Shown: one piece after another, positions 27,118-36,610 of the stretch
How the letters are laid out: each line of letters starts with the position of its first letter
Position numbering within the stretch: position 1 is the stretch's first letter
Assembly: GCF_013141825.1 (NCBI RefSeq)
Contig: NZ_RZNH01000016.1
Location: 41,360-102,388 of the forward strand
Length of the DNA: 61,029 nucleotides
Direction: 5' to 3'
Origin: Marinifilum caeruleilacunae
GTDB lineage: Bacteria > Bacteroidota > Bacteroidia > Bacteroidales > Marinifilaceae
Translations under genes and position numbers: made by a program
Notes under the pieces: model-generated
Told to the model about the DNA's origin: nothing
Database searches by the model: none
What the model saw: only the letters and a program-made list of their open reading frames with translations

Positions 27118-28182
27118 ATGATAATAATAGCAGCCGACAAATCGAGATTTGCTAATATCTTAAATAACAGATGGGTTCAGCACATTAGTTACTGGATATT
27201 CTACCTGCTTTTCTTTGCCGTTACCTGGGGAAGCTACGATATGAATTTCGAGAAAACCATGATGGTTGAACTTGTAAACCTACCAGCGAAAATTGCTTTG
27301 GTGTATTGGGTAATTTATTACCTGTTTCCAAAATTCCTTTACAAAAGACAAATTGGAAAATTCATTTTACTCTTTGGAATTTCCCTTATTGTTGTGGCGT
27401 TCACAACTCGTTTTACCGACAATTATATTATTCTGAAATACTACCTGAAAGAATTCGAAACACAACCTCTCTTCAGCTATGTACAAATTATACGCAGTTC
27501 AATTAATTTAGGAACTGTAATCGCCATTCCATTTATCCTAAAACTGGTCGATCATGTAAACAGAGTTCAGCAAAACGAACAACTTCTTGTAAGGGAAAAG
27601 CTTGAAGCTGAGCTGGTATTTCTCAAAAATCAGGTTCAACCACATTTTCTGTTCAATACTTTAAACAGCTTGTATTCTTTAATTCTTAAGAAATCGGATC
27701 AATCACTGGATGTCATTCTAAAACTATCCGAATTACTGCGATACATGTTATATGAAACCAACTCAAAAAGTGTTGATCTTACCAAAGAAATTGACAGTAT
27801 TAAAAGTTATTTGGAGCTTGAAAAAATCCGATATGGCGATCGTATTGATTTAAGTTTTAACCTTTGGGGAGATTTGGGTTCCAACCAAATTGCTCCCATG
27901 CTGATTCTTCCTTTCATAGAAAACAGCTTTAAACACAGCACCAAAGGTTTTGATGGCAATGCATGGATTACCATTGATCTCGGAATTACAAATAATGAAC
28001 TTAAATTGAAAATCGAAAATAGTGTTCCTCAGTCGAGCTCGGATCAAGAATCTATTATTGGAGGAATAGGTTTGCAGAATGTAAAAAGGAGGTTATCTTT
28101 ATTATACGCCGACAAATACGAGTTAAAAATTACTGATAATGAAGATTCGTATTCGATTAATTTAAACTTACAATTGCAATGA
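27118..28182 (+). CDS. LytS-like sensor histidine kinase
   Basis: A 354-residue membrane kinase: four hydrophobic segments in residues 22-145, a coiled-coil linker, phospho-acceptor H176 in NQVQPHFLFNTLNSL, and the ATPase region with IENSFKHST and GGIGLQNVKRRLSLLY. Divergent from the sulfatase operon with 260 bases between them, and overlapping the LytTR gene by four bases. The placement suggests control of nearby glycan genes, but no binding site was identified. Confidence 0.93.
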   Translation: MIIIAADKSRFANILNNRWVQHISYWIFYLLFFAVTWGSYDMNFEKTMMVELVNLPAKIALVYWVIYYLFPKFLYKRQIGKFILLFGISLIVVAFTTRFTDNYIILKYYLKEFETQPLFSYVQIIRSSINLGTVIAIPFILKLVDHVNRVQQNEQLLVREKLEAELVFLKNQVQPHFLFNTLNSLYSLILKKSDQSLDVILKLSELLRYMLYETNSKSVDLTKEIDSIKSYLELEKIRYGDRIDLSFNLWGDLGSNQIAPMLILPFIENSFKHSTKGFDGNAWITIDLGITNNELKLKIENSVPQSSSDQESIIGGIGLQNVKRRLSLLYADKYELKITDNEDSYSINLNLQLQ

Positions 28183-28904
28183 AGATAAAGTGTTTAATTG
28201 TTGATGATGAAGATTTGGCTATTGATGTGATCGAAGAATATATCAATAGAATTGACTATTTACAATTGGAAGGCAAGTGCAAAAGTGCCGTAGAAGCTTT
28301 ATCGGTATTAAACTCGAAACAGGTCGACTTGCTGTTTTTGGACATCCAAATGCCAGGATTAACAGGCATTCAGTTGCTCAAAAACCTATCCAATCCTCCA
28401 AGTGTAATATTTACTACGGCCTATTCAGAATTTGCCCTGGAGAGTTATGAGTTGGAAGCTTTGGATTATCTCATCAAACCAATTCCTTTTGGAAGGTTTA
28501 TTAAGGCTATCAACCGATATTTTAAGATGAATCAGCCCCAGTTCCAGATTCCCGAAATGAAAGAAGAGATTACCTCAGAACAACCTTTTATTTTTGTAAA
28601 ATCGGAGAAACGAATGGTGAAGGTTTTTCTACACGAAATCCAATACATTGAAAGTTTGCGAAACTACGTTTCCATTTACATGGAAAACGGACAGGAAATT
28701 ATTACGCTGAATACCATCAGCAATATTGAAGAGAAACTGCCGGAATCGTCCTTTTTAAGAATCCACCGTTCGTTTATTGCATCCATCAACAAAATACAAA
28801 GTTATACTTCCAGCAATATCGAAATTGCAGGTAAACTGATACCGATTGGGCGCAATTACAAAAGTATGGTGGTGAGTATTCTGGAGAAAAAATCAATCCT
28901 GTAA
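28179..28904 (+). CDS. LytTR-type response regulator
   Basis: A 241-residue regulator with a receiver domain (D55 in FLDIQMPG, D9/D10 acidic pocket, K in LIKPIPFGRF) and a C-terminal LytTR DNA-binding domain (about 140-235; HRSFIASINKIQ, PIGRNYKSMV). Translationally coupled to the kinase before it. Convergent with the amylase operon. Confidence 0.94.
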   Translation: MKIKCLIVDDEDLAIDVIEEYINRIDYLQLEGKCKSAVEALSVLNSKQVDLLFLDIQMPGLTGIQLLKNLSNPPSVIFTTAYSEFALESYELEALDYLIKPIPFGRFIKAINRYFKMNQPQFQIPEMKEEITSEQPFIFVKSEKRMVKVFLHEIQYIESLRNYVSIYMENGQEIITLNTISNIEEKLPESSFLRIHRSFIASINKIQSYTSSNIEIAGKLIPIGRNYKSMVVSILEKKSIL

Positions 28905-28956
28905 ACCGTGAACAGTAAAAGCATTCGTCTTCGCAAAATCCAACAAGCTCCCTCCG

Positions 28957-29004
28957 ACTTTTAGACTTTTCGACTTTTAGACTTTTAGACTTTTAGACTT
29001 TAAA
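28957..29004. repeat. Octamer tandem repeat ACTTTTAG
   Basis: Six 8-bp units: ACTTTTAG, ACTTTTCG, three more ACTTTTAG and a degenerate ACTTTAAA. It lies between the LytTR gene and the amylase operon terminator. Confidence 0.9.
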
Positions 29005-29032
29005 AAAAAGAAAGCCGCTCCATAAGAGCGGC
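29001..29032 (-). terminator. Terminator of the alpha-glucan operon
   Basis: On the minus strand, GCCGCTC/GAGCGGC stem (29026-29032, 29014-29020) with a 5-base loop, then TTTCTTTTTTTT. It ends the MFS-to-GH13 operon. Confidence 0.88.
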
Positions 29033-29087
29033 CATCATTGGGATATCGGATTCCGAAAAAATCGGAAATCGGTTTTACTATCTTTTC

Positions 29088-30464
29088 TTATTTAACATAT
29101 ACTCTGTATTCCCAAGGCTTTAATTCCACCTCAAGCTTTTCCGCTAAATCGTGTTTGTTCGCATCTTTGTAACAAGCATAGTTTCCTGCATTTGCACCCA
29201 TTTCAAGAGTTGCTTTAGTAGCTTCTTTGCTCAGGTTCAAAATTACAACAACTTTGTTTCCTTCTGCTTCACGAGAGAAAGCAAATACCTTCTCGTTCTG
29301 ATCAGATGGAATGCGAACCAATTTTCCTCCTTTAACACCATTCCAAAGTGCTTTGTTGTTCTTTTTCAAAGCAATTAATTCCTTGTAGAATTCAGCCATT
29401 TCAAGATTCGACCAATCGATCTCATCCTTCTCGAAGAACTTCAAACGCTTGTTTAAACCAGCTTCTTGTCCACTATAAATTAATGGCATACCTGGCATAG
29501 TGAAAGTCAATACAGCAAAAGTTTTTGCACCTTCACCCATTCTCTCTTCAGTAGTACCATTCCACGAGTTTTCGTCATGGTTGGTTGTAAAGTTCATTAG
29601 ATAAGAATCCGCTGGAAAAACTGTATCAACTTTATGGAAGAATGCTTCGATGTCGTTGGCTGTTTGCTCCCCTTTAGCGACTTTATTCATAATATGGTGG
29701 AAATCCCAACCATATCCCATATCAAAGGCATTTTCCAATAGTTCATGACCACCATCTTCAGCCAACATGAACACAGGCTTAATTGCATCCAACTCAATTC
29801 TTGCTTTCTCCCAGAATTCGGTTGGAACCATTCCCGCAACATCGCAACGGTATCCGTCAATATTTGCTTCTTTGATCCAGAATTTTAAAGACTCGGTCAT
29901 GTACTTACGCATTTCCTCGTTCTCGTAGTTTAAATCAGCAGTATCGGTCCAATCGGTTCCTTCAGGAATTACGATTTCGCCTTTCTCATTCTGAGTGTAC
30001 CAGTCTTTGTGCTCTTCCATAATTATATTATCCCAACCTGTGTGGTTTGCCACCCAGTCAAGAATAACATACATACCCATTTCGTGAGCTTTGTTTACCA
30101 GGTTTTTAAGGTCATCCATAGTTCCAAATTCAGGATTTACTGCCTGGTAATCCTTCACCGCGTAGTAGCTTCCCATGCTCCCTTTTCTGTTCTTTTCAGA
30201 GATCGGGTAAATTGGCATCAACCATAAAATATCAACACCCATTTCCTTTAAACGAGGCATGTGCTCTACAAAAGCATTAATGGTTCCTTCTGGAGTATAC
30301 TGGCGAATGTTTACCTCATAAATATTCGCATCTCGGCTCCACTCTACAGGCTTTTCAGCCTTCTTTTCCTCAGCTACATTAGTTGAAGCCGGCTTGTTCT
30401 GGCATGATGCCAAAATTCCAGCAACCAACAATAGGCTCATTACAGTTTGAAATACTCTTCTCAT
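29088..30464 (-). CDS. GH13 alpha-amylase, lipoprotein
   Basis: A 458-residue glycoside hydrolase of family 13 with lipobox cysteine at about residue 21 (GILASC). The catalytic triad is Asp in DGYRCDVAGMVP, Glu in VFMLAEDGG and Asp in FTTNHDENSW. The barrel is short and is followed by a small C-terminal sandwich ending in WEYRVYVK, so it is a compact oligosaccharide-type amylase rather than a multi-domain starch enzyme. Last gene of the alpha-glucan operon, separated from the previous amylase gene by 116 bases that contain a short tandem repeat. Confidence 0.92.
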   Translation of the reverse strand: MRRVFQTVMSLLLVAGILASCQNKPASTNVAEEKKAEKPVEWSRDANIYEVNIRQYTPEGTINAFVEHMPRLKEMGVDILWLMPIYPISEKNRKGSMGSYYAVKDYQAVNPEFGTMDDLKNLVNKAHEMGMYVILDWVANHTGWDNIIMEEHKDWYTQNEKGEIVIPEGTDWTDTADLNYENEEMRKYMTESLKFWIKEANIDGYRCDVAGMVPTEFWEKARIELDAIKPVFMLAEDGGHELLENAFDMGYGWDFHHIMNKVAKGEQTANDIEAFFHKVDTVFPADSYLMNFTTNHDENSWNGTTEERMGEGAKTFAVLTFTMPGMPLIYSGQEAGLNKRLKFFEKDEIDWSNLEMAEFYKELIALKKNNKALWNGVKGGKLVRIPSDQNEKVFAFSREAEGNKVVVILNLSKEATKATLEMGANAGNYACYKDANKHDLAEKLEVELKPWEYRVYVK

Positions 30465-30505
30465 TTCAATAATTTGATTAGTTATTATGATGTTTTTATT
30501 ATTTC

Positions 30506-30533
30506 GTGAATGAGTGAATGAGTGAATGAGTGA
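30506..30533. repeat. Octamer tandem repeat GTGAATGA
   Basis: Three and a half copies of GTGAATGA lie between two cotranscribed amylase genes, about 42 bases upstream of the start codon of the downstream gene (29088-30464). Confidence 0.9.
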
Positions 30534-30580
30534 TTTAAAATTCTAATATCATTCAGTCTCCACTTAGCACACATTTCATT

Positions 30581-32236
30581 CTATTTTATAATTTCCAATA
30601 GTAAAATGTCGAATTCAGTATCAATGCTTACTTTTCCGTTTTTCACTTCTGTTTCTTTACCAGAATATGCATCTCTTAGCTTGGTTCCATTTTCCAATTC
30701 AGCAAGCGAAATTTCTTTCGCTCCTTTGTCCAAATCCAAAGCCACAAAAACCTGATCCTGGTATGCTCCCTTGCTAAACGATCTGCGGAAAACATAAGGG
30801 CTTTCAGAAATCATTTTGTGCACACCTGCCCCCACAGCTGGGTGATTTGCACGGAATTGCCCCAATTTTTGCCAGTGACTTAATACCGCTTGCGTTTGGG
30901 CATCATTTTCAATATCCTCCCAGTTCATAAACGAACGAAGGGTAGCATCGCCTTCTGTCCCTTCAACCAATAATGTTCTGGCCGATTCATCGCCATAATA
31001 TACTTGTGAAGTTCCAGGCGATAACAATAGTTTGGTAGCAGATTCGAATGTTCTCTCTCTTTTCTGGTCAAATGGAGAACCGTCATCATGAGATGTCAGG
31101 TAGTTCAATACACCATATCCTTTTAGGTCACCATTCAGGATATCAGAATACATAGAGAATAATTCTTCGTATGACGATTGCGCATTGTACTTAAACTCAA
31201 AATTGATCAGATCGGTAAATCCATTGGCATAATAGTTCACTTTTTTATCTCCAAAATCAAAAGCAAATTTATGGCTGATATTGTAATTGTAAACCTCTCC
31301 CACAGTGTAGAAATCATTATCATCCAACACCTTGTCAGGATTGTTTTTCTTCCATTGTGCAAAGGCATATTCACATTCCTTACGAAAATCGCCCCAAACC
31401 GATTCCTCGGTATGCTTTACCGTATCAACACGATAGCCATCAATCCCAAATTCTACAATATAATCGCACAACCATTTGATGATATAATTTTTAGGAGTTC
31501 GAGGATATCCTGTACGAGCAAAAAACTCGTCCAATTCCTTCACCTCCTGATCATATCTTCCTTCTGCTTTCCATTTTTGAACCAGGCTCTCAGGAAGCTC
31601 CACTTCTTTCGTGCTTTCAGTTTTTATATCCGGAAGGTTCTTAACCAAAGTACATTCAATGGTATTTTTGTAGCTATCGTAAGTACATTGTGGCTCTGTT
31701 CTCACCCAATCGTTTTCCCAAACCGGATCTTTCCCGGTTACCGGACCAGTGTGATTGATAACAGCATCCATTACCACACGAATTCCATTGGCATGAGCGG
31801 TTTCAACAAGCTCTTTCAGATCTTCCATACTTCCAAAGTTTGGATCCAAAGCTGTCCAGTCTTTTGCCCAATATCCGTGGAAACCATAAGTGTTTCCTGT
31901 GCCTTCGTCAACTGCACCATGAATTTGCTCTGTTACAGGAGTAAACCAAATGGCATTAATTCCCAGGTCGGTAAAATAACCATCATTAATTTTCTGAATA
32001 ATTCCCCTGATATCGCCACCTTCGAAGCCACGTAGCTTTCCGGTTGGTAAATTTCTTTCAAAATTCACATCATTATCCGCAGTTCCATTATTGAAACGGT
32101 CGGTTAACATGAAATATAGGTTGGCCCCTTCCCAAACAAAAGGAGTTTCTTGCTGCTCTACTTTTTTATCAACTTTAGCACAAGCCGATAATAAAATTAA
32201 TACCGATGCAAAAATGCTGAATACTTTCACCTTCAT
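30581..32236 (-). CDS. GH13 alpha-amylase, lipoprotein
   Basis: A 551-residue GH13 enzyme with lipobox cysteine C19 (LLSAC). The barrel begins at NLYFMLTDRFNNG. The triad is Asp in DGYRVDTVKH, Glu in YTVGEVYNY and Asp in LTSHDDGSPF. The length and long B domain resemble the bacterial lipoprotein alpha-amylases that cut maltooligosaccharides in the periplasm or at the surface. Its start codon overlaps the GH31 stop codon by one base (TAATG), so translation is coupled. Confidence 0.93.
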   Translation of the reverse strand: MKVKVFSIFASVLILLSACAKVDKKVEQQETPFVWEGANLYFMLTDRFNNGTADNDVNFERNLPTGKLRGFEGGDIRGIIQKINDGYFTDLGINAIWFTPVTEQIHGAVDEGTGNTYGFHGYWAKDWTALDPNFGSMEDLKELVETAHANGIRVVMDAVINHTGPVTGKDPVWENDWVRTEPQCTYDSYKNTIECTLVKNLPDIKTESTKEVELPESLVQKWKAEGRYDQEVKELDEFFARTGYPRTPKNYIIKWLCDYIVEFGIDGYRVDTVKHTEESVWGDFRKECEYAFAQWKKNNPDKVLDDNDFYTVGEVYNYNISHKFAFDFGDKKVNYYANGFTDLINFEFKYNAQSSYEELFSMYSDILNGDLKGYGVLNYLTSHDDGSPFDQKRERTFESATKLLLSPGTSQVYYGDESARTLLVEGTEGDATLRSFMNWEDIENDAQTQAVLSHWQKLGQFRANHPAVGAGVHKMISESPYVFRRSFSKGAYQDQVFVALDLDKGAKEISLAELENGTKLRDAYSGKETEVKNGKVSIDTEFDILLLEIIK

Positions 32237-34644
32237 TATTTCGCTAGTTTTATTGTAATTGATTGATTTTTTCCTGCCTTAAGCTCTCCACTAAATCGAA
32301 GAGTATGTGAGTTTTCATCCCAGCTATAGTCTAGTTTTTTACCATGGCTGCTTACTTTCTTTGGTGCTTTTTCAATATTGTGAATACTGAATGAAATGTT
32401 TTTATCAGTGGCCTGATAATTATTTCCCAGGTCACTCACAATATCAATAGATAATTTTCCTGCCTCAAAAGTTGAACTGAATTGTAACAGTTCATATTCA
32501 CCTTTTTCGTATGCTTCAGGAGTTTCACCATTATCGTTGTATACTTTTCCCTTACTTTCTTTTACCGATGCATCGTGATAGTAATGCAAATCCATATTTT
32601 TAAGCGAGTAGCCAATGGTATTTTTCATGCCATTCACCATCGGAATAAACGACCCACCTCTTACAAATACTGGAATATTTTCTTCTCTTGTCTGAATGGT
32701 ATAAGATTTACCTCCCTGGTATTTTTTCTCGCTAACAAAATCGAACCAAACAGAATTTTTAGGCATATAAACCTCTTTGCTCTTCAGGCCTGCATCTGTT
32801 ACTGTCGATACCAAAAATGCATCGCCCCACAAATAGGTATCAGAAATGTGCAATAGGTCTTTGTTGTCTTCTTCTTCGAAGAAAAGTGGTCGCATTAGTG
32901 GCAAACCAGTCTGGTTGTTATCAAATGCCATGTTATAAATATATGGCATCAGGCGGTAACGCAACTCAATCGCTTTTTTCGCCAAGGCCTTTGTTTTAGG
33001 CTCTCTAAAAACTGGTTCCGAAGCTACATCTTCTTGTGCGTGCGGACGGAATATTGGTTGGAAAACACCATATTGTAACCAACGGGTATACAATTCATCG
33101 TCTAAATTAGCGCCTGCAAATCCACCCAAATCGGAATGCATGTAAGAGATGCCTTGTAATCCCATCTGCAAAGAAATTTCTGTTTGTGGTTTTAAACCAT
33201 CCCAGCTTCTGCTCACATCTCCAGTCCAGGGTATCATACCATATCGTTGAGAACCAACTGCTCCTGCACGCATCAGAATAAACGGGCGTTGCGTTGGAAA
33301 ATCTTTCTGATATCCATCGTAAACCAATTTGGCCCAGTAATGACCATAGATATTGTGAACCTCATCGGCAGTACCATTTACATGTAGCAATTCCGCCGGA
33401 TGTACTTCAGGTTCTCCAAGGTCGCCCCACCAACCGGCTACACCTTTATCGGCCAAGCCTTTGTAAATATTCCAAAACCAATCAATCGCTTTTGGCTTAA
33501 ATACATCAACCAATCCGGTATTTCCAAAAAAGAAATCATATGTGTATGGATTTCCCAATGAATCAAGGCCCAAAACTCCTTCTTCAACTGCTTCATCCCA
33601 ACGATCCGAAGTCGTTAAAATAAATGGTTCAGTAATCAGAATTGTTTTCACTCCCCTGTCATTCAAATCGGAGATCATCTTTTCAGGATTTGGGAATGAA
33701 TCTCTGTCAAAGGCAAGATTCCCCATTTCATCCTTCACTGTTTTTCCAAACCAGTACAAATCCAGAATAATGGCATCAACCGGAATTGAATCTTTCAGAA
33801 AATGATCGATGGTTTCAACAGTTTCTCTTTGCGAGTGATATCCAAATCGGCTCGAGAAATTTCCAAATGCCCAACGTGGTAACATTGGCTGACGGCCTGT
33901 AAGCTCGGTAAACTCGAATGTAAAATCTTCCCATGTATCGGCTGCAATCACCTGGTATACTTTTCTGCCACTTATGGTTTCGTAACGAAGTGTATTGTTT
34001 TTTTGACTATCCAAATCTAAAAATCCAATGGGTGCATTATCGAAATGAACCGCATATTTCTTCGACGATATGGCAAGCGGCATGGTATAATTCATCAATT
34101 CAGAATGTGTTCCATAGCCATAATGAGCGCGATTGTACAACTGAAGACGATTTCCCCGGCGGTTCATCCCCAATACACGTGCTCCACCACCAAATAATAC
34201 TTCGTCTTTATCAATTGTAAAATCGATATTTTCTGTACTGTCAGTTTTGGTATATCCTTCCTTTTCGGATATCAGGTTCTTTCCTTTATACAAATACTGA
34301 ATCGAAAATGGCGACTTTGATATTTCTACAACAAGTCCTTTCGACATGTAAGCTAAAGTTCCATTTTTTTCAATCAGGCTAAGACCTTCCACTTCCGGAT
34401 TCATCACCACGGCATGCGAAATCCCTTTTTCTTCTCCATTGGGTATAAATGCTGTCTCTACAATGTGTTCATTATAAAACTGAATTTCATAAGTACCATC
34501 GTTGGTTTCAACTTCTAAAACCTTTCCCTTTAATTGAGATGAACGAAACTCTCTTGTACTATTTTGCGCAAAAACACTTGTCGCTGCTGCAAGCAATACA
34601 ACACATACGAATAATCTCAATCTTAATCCTTGTAATAATCTCAT
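32236..34644 (-). CDS. GH31 alpha-glucosidase
   Basis: An 802-residue exported family-31 enzyme. Signal peptide is about 1-26. An N-terminal sandwich is followed by the barrel with the substrate-pocket motif ILDLYWFGK, nucleophile Asp in WWGDLGEPEVHP and acid/base Asp in WTGDVSRSWDG, then the proximal and distal C-terminal domains including a DUF5110-like end. It should release glucose from the non-reducing end of malto- or isomaltooligosaccharides in the periplasm. It complements the GH13 enzymes, and the neighbouring genes support an alpha-glucan substrate. Confidence 0.93.
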   Translation of the reverse strand: MRLLQGLRLRLFVCVVLLAAATSVFAQNSTREFRSSQLKGKVLEVETNDGTYEIQFYNEHIVETAFIPNGEEKGISHAVVMNPEVEGLSLIEKNGTLAYMSKGLVVEISKSPFSIQYLYKGKNLISEKEGYTKTDSTENIDFTIDKDEVLFGGGARVLGMNRRGNRLQLYNRAHYGYGTHSELMNYTMPLAISSKKYAVHFDNAPIGFLDLDSQKNNTLRYETISGRKVYQVIAADTWEDFTFEFTELTGRQPMLPRWAFGNFSSRFGYHSQRETVETIDHFLKDSIPVDAIILDLYWFGKTVKDEMGNLAFDRDSFPNPEKMISDLNDRGVKTILITEPFILTTSDRWDEAVEEGVLGLDSLGNPYTYDFFFGNTGLVDVFKPKAIDWFWNIYKGLADKGVAGWWGDLGEPEVHPAELLHVNGTADEVHNIYGHYWAKLVYDGYQKDFPTQRPFILMRAGAVGSQRYGMIPWTGDVSRSWDGLKPQTEISLQMGLQGISYMHSDLGGFAGANLDDELYTRWLQYGVFQPIFRPHAQEDVASEPVFREPKTKALAKKAIELRYRLMPYIYNMAFDNNQTGLPLMRPLFFEEEDNKDLLHISDTYLWGDAFLVSTVTDAGLKSKEVYMPKNSVWFDFVSEKKYQGGKSYTIQTREENIPVFVRGGSFIPMVNGMKNTIGYSLKNMDLHYYHDASVKESKGKVYNDNGETPEAYEKGEYELLQFSSTFEAGKLSIDIVSDLGNNYQATDKNISFSIHNIEKAPKKVSSHGKKLDYSWDENSHTLRFSGELKAGKNQSITIKLAK

Positions 34645-34676
34645 ACTCTAACTCAAAATGCCCACAGGCTTTTTAT

Positions 34677-36548
34677 CTATTTCTTTAATTCCAATATCAT
34701 TGATGTGTTCCCTTTCACTTCCAATTTCCCAGTTGAAAAAGAAATGCTCTGTTCACTCAAAATATCATATCCTTTAGTAAAATCTTTTATTTTTTCCGAA
34801 AAGCGACCTAAACTCAACTCCTGCTTTGCTTCACCATTATTAAGCACAACCATTACCGTCTTTTCCTTATTCGATCTAAAGTAGACATACACATCATTTT
34901 CTGGTATGTAATGTGTGAGTTTACCGTTATGAATAACGGGGTTGATCTTTCGCCACTGTAGCAATTTTCGCAAGAAATTAAAAGCTTCATTTTCTTTATC
35001 GTTTCTACCTTCGGCGCTGAAAGCATTTCTTTCATCTCCTTCCCAGCCTCCTGGAAAATCAATTCTCATTTTACCATCACCATCACTTTTCTTCCCTTCC
35101 ATAAGAATTTCAATCCCGGCATAAATCTGGGGTATTCCCCTGGTGGTCATCAGAAAAGTGTTCATCAGTTTGAATTTTTCCAAATCTCCTTTCAGGGTAG
35201 ACATGATTCTTTGGGTATCATGATTCTCCGAAAAAATCAGGATGTTGTTCAAATCTTTGTATAAATAATCTGCCGAAAGGCTTTTATACAAACGCACTAC
35301 ACCATTTTCCCACTCCTGGGCTTCCAGAAATGCTTTTTCCATTGCAAAGAACAATTGAAAATCCATTACACATGGCAAGTTGGAATTGTATCCATCGGCA
35401 TTTAAGGCATCTTTTTGCCAATAAGCGATGTCTGCCGCATTTTTGTACCAGGTTTCGCCGACAATATTCAAATGCGGATACTCTGTAAGAAGAGCTTCTC
35501 CCCATTTGGACATTCCCTGCGCATCGTTGTACGGATGCGTATCCATTCTAATTCCATCTAAATTGGCATACTCTACCCACCAAATACTGTTCTGTATTAA
35601 ATAGGTCATCAGCAATTCATTTTGCTGATTCAGATCTGGCATGCTGATATCAAACCATCCATCGGTAAATTGGGTTTTATCTACTTGTGCGGCGTGTGGA
35701 TCTAGCAGCGTAGATTTGCGGTGATTGGAGTTGGTGTACTCATCGTGTTGGTGCACCCAATCCTTTTGCGGAAGGTCTTTCATCCACCAATGTGCGCTTG
35801 CACAATGGTTAAAAACCATGTCTTTAATGAGTTTAATTTCTCTTTTTTTGCACTCTTCCGACAGTTTTAGGTAGGCTTCGTTGCCACCATATCTTGCATC
35901 AATATTGTAGTAATCAGAAATTGCGTAAGTGTGGTATGAGCCTCTTTCCTCATTATCTTCCAGCAAAGGAGTACTCCACAATGCCGTAATTCCTAAATCC
36001 TCTAAATAGTCAAGCTGATTAATGATTCCTGCTATGTCGCCACCATGGCGTCCATCGTAATGATCGCGATTTAGCTTTTCCGCCATTCCTTCAACTGAAT
36101 CGTTTTCGGAATTGCCATTGGCAAATCGATCTGGCATTAGCAAGTACATTACATCCGAAGAATCAAAGCCTTGTCGTTTGGCCGAGTTCTCTCTTCTTTC
36201 TTTCAACTCGTACTGATATACAATTTCCTTGCCATTTGGCTTGGTAAATGTAATCTCAAATTGTCCTGCTTTCGCAGATTTGTCAATCCATAAATCAATA
36301 AACAAATAGTTATTGTTCTCAACATTGTGCACTGCTTTCAAACTCACACCAGGATAATGAAGTGTAGGTTGATAGCTTCCTATTCCCTCACCATAAATTA
36401 GTAATTGCAGGTTTGGATTTTCCATTCCAACCCACCAAAATCCAGGTTCAAGTTTCTCAATTTTACTCTTTGCTGCAAATGAGGTCAGACTTAAAAAAGA
36501 GAAAAACAAAATTGGAATAATTGATTTGTTCACAGTGCTCATAACCAT
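34677..36548 (-). CDS. GH13 cyclomaltodextrinase/neopullulanase (SusA-like)
   Basis: A 623-residue periplasmic enzyme with the same architecture as the product of 21677-23527: signal peptide, cyclomaltodextrinase N-terminal domain (EPGFWWVGMENPNLQLLIYG), GH13 barrel and C-terminal sandwich. Catalytic residues are Asp in GIRMDTHPYND, Glu in NIVGETW and Asp in SENHDTQRIM. The two are clear paralogues in separate operons. The codon-2 methionine alternative (MSTVNKSIIPIL) would also give a good signal peptide. Confidence 0.93.
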   Translation of the reverse strand: MVMSTVNKSIIPILFFSFLSLTSFAAKSKIEKLEPGFWWVGMENPNLQLLIYGEGIGSYQPTLHYPGVSLKAVHNVENNNYLFIDLWIDKSAKAGQFEITFTKPNGKEIVYQYELKERRENSAKRQGFDSSDVMYLLMPDRFANGNSENDSVEGMAEKLNRDHYDGRHGGDIAGIINQLDYLEDLGITALWSTPLLEDNEERGSYHTYAISDYYNIDARYGGNEAYLKLSEECKKREIKLIKDMVFNHCASAHWWMKDLPQKDWVHQHDEYTNSNHRKSTLLDPHAAQVDKTQFTDGWFDISMPDLNQQNELLMTYLIQNSIWWVEYANLDGIRMDTHPYNDAQGMSKWGEALLTEYPHLNIVGETWYKNAADIAYWQKDALNADGYNSNLPCVMDFQLFFAMEKAFLEAQEWENGVVRLYKSLSADYLYKDLNNILIFSENHDTQRIMSTLKGDLEKFKLMNTFLMTTRGIPQIYAGIEILMEGKKSDGDGKMRIDFPGGWEGDERNAFSAEGRNDKENEAFNFLRKLLQWRKINPVIHNGKLTHYIPENDVYVYFRSNKEKTVMVVLNNGEAKQELSLGRFSEKIKDFTKGYDILSEQSISFSTGKLEVKGNTSMILELKK

Positions 36549-36564
36549 GAGTTCGTTTATTAAA

Positions 36565-36595
36565 ATTCAGGACAGCAAAAACTGCCATCCTGAAT
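36565..36595 (-). promoter_or_regulatory. Intra-operon hairpin
   Basis: ATTCAGGA/TCCTGAAT (36565-36572, 36588-36595) lies in the 62-base gap between the GH65 and GH13 genes, without a real T run. It is more likely an RNA-stability or processing element, or an attenuator, than a full terminator. Confidence 0.45.
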
Positions 36596-36610
36596 TGTCA
36601 TAACTATTAA

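Noticed and set aside
31178-32035. Long antisense open frame of 285 codons inside the GH13 gene at 30581-32236
   Set aside because: It runs opposite a clear GH13 enzyme, has a composition typical of an antisense shadow and no domain.
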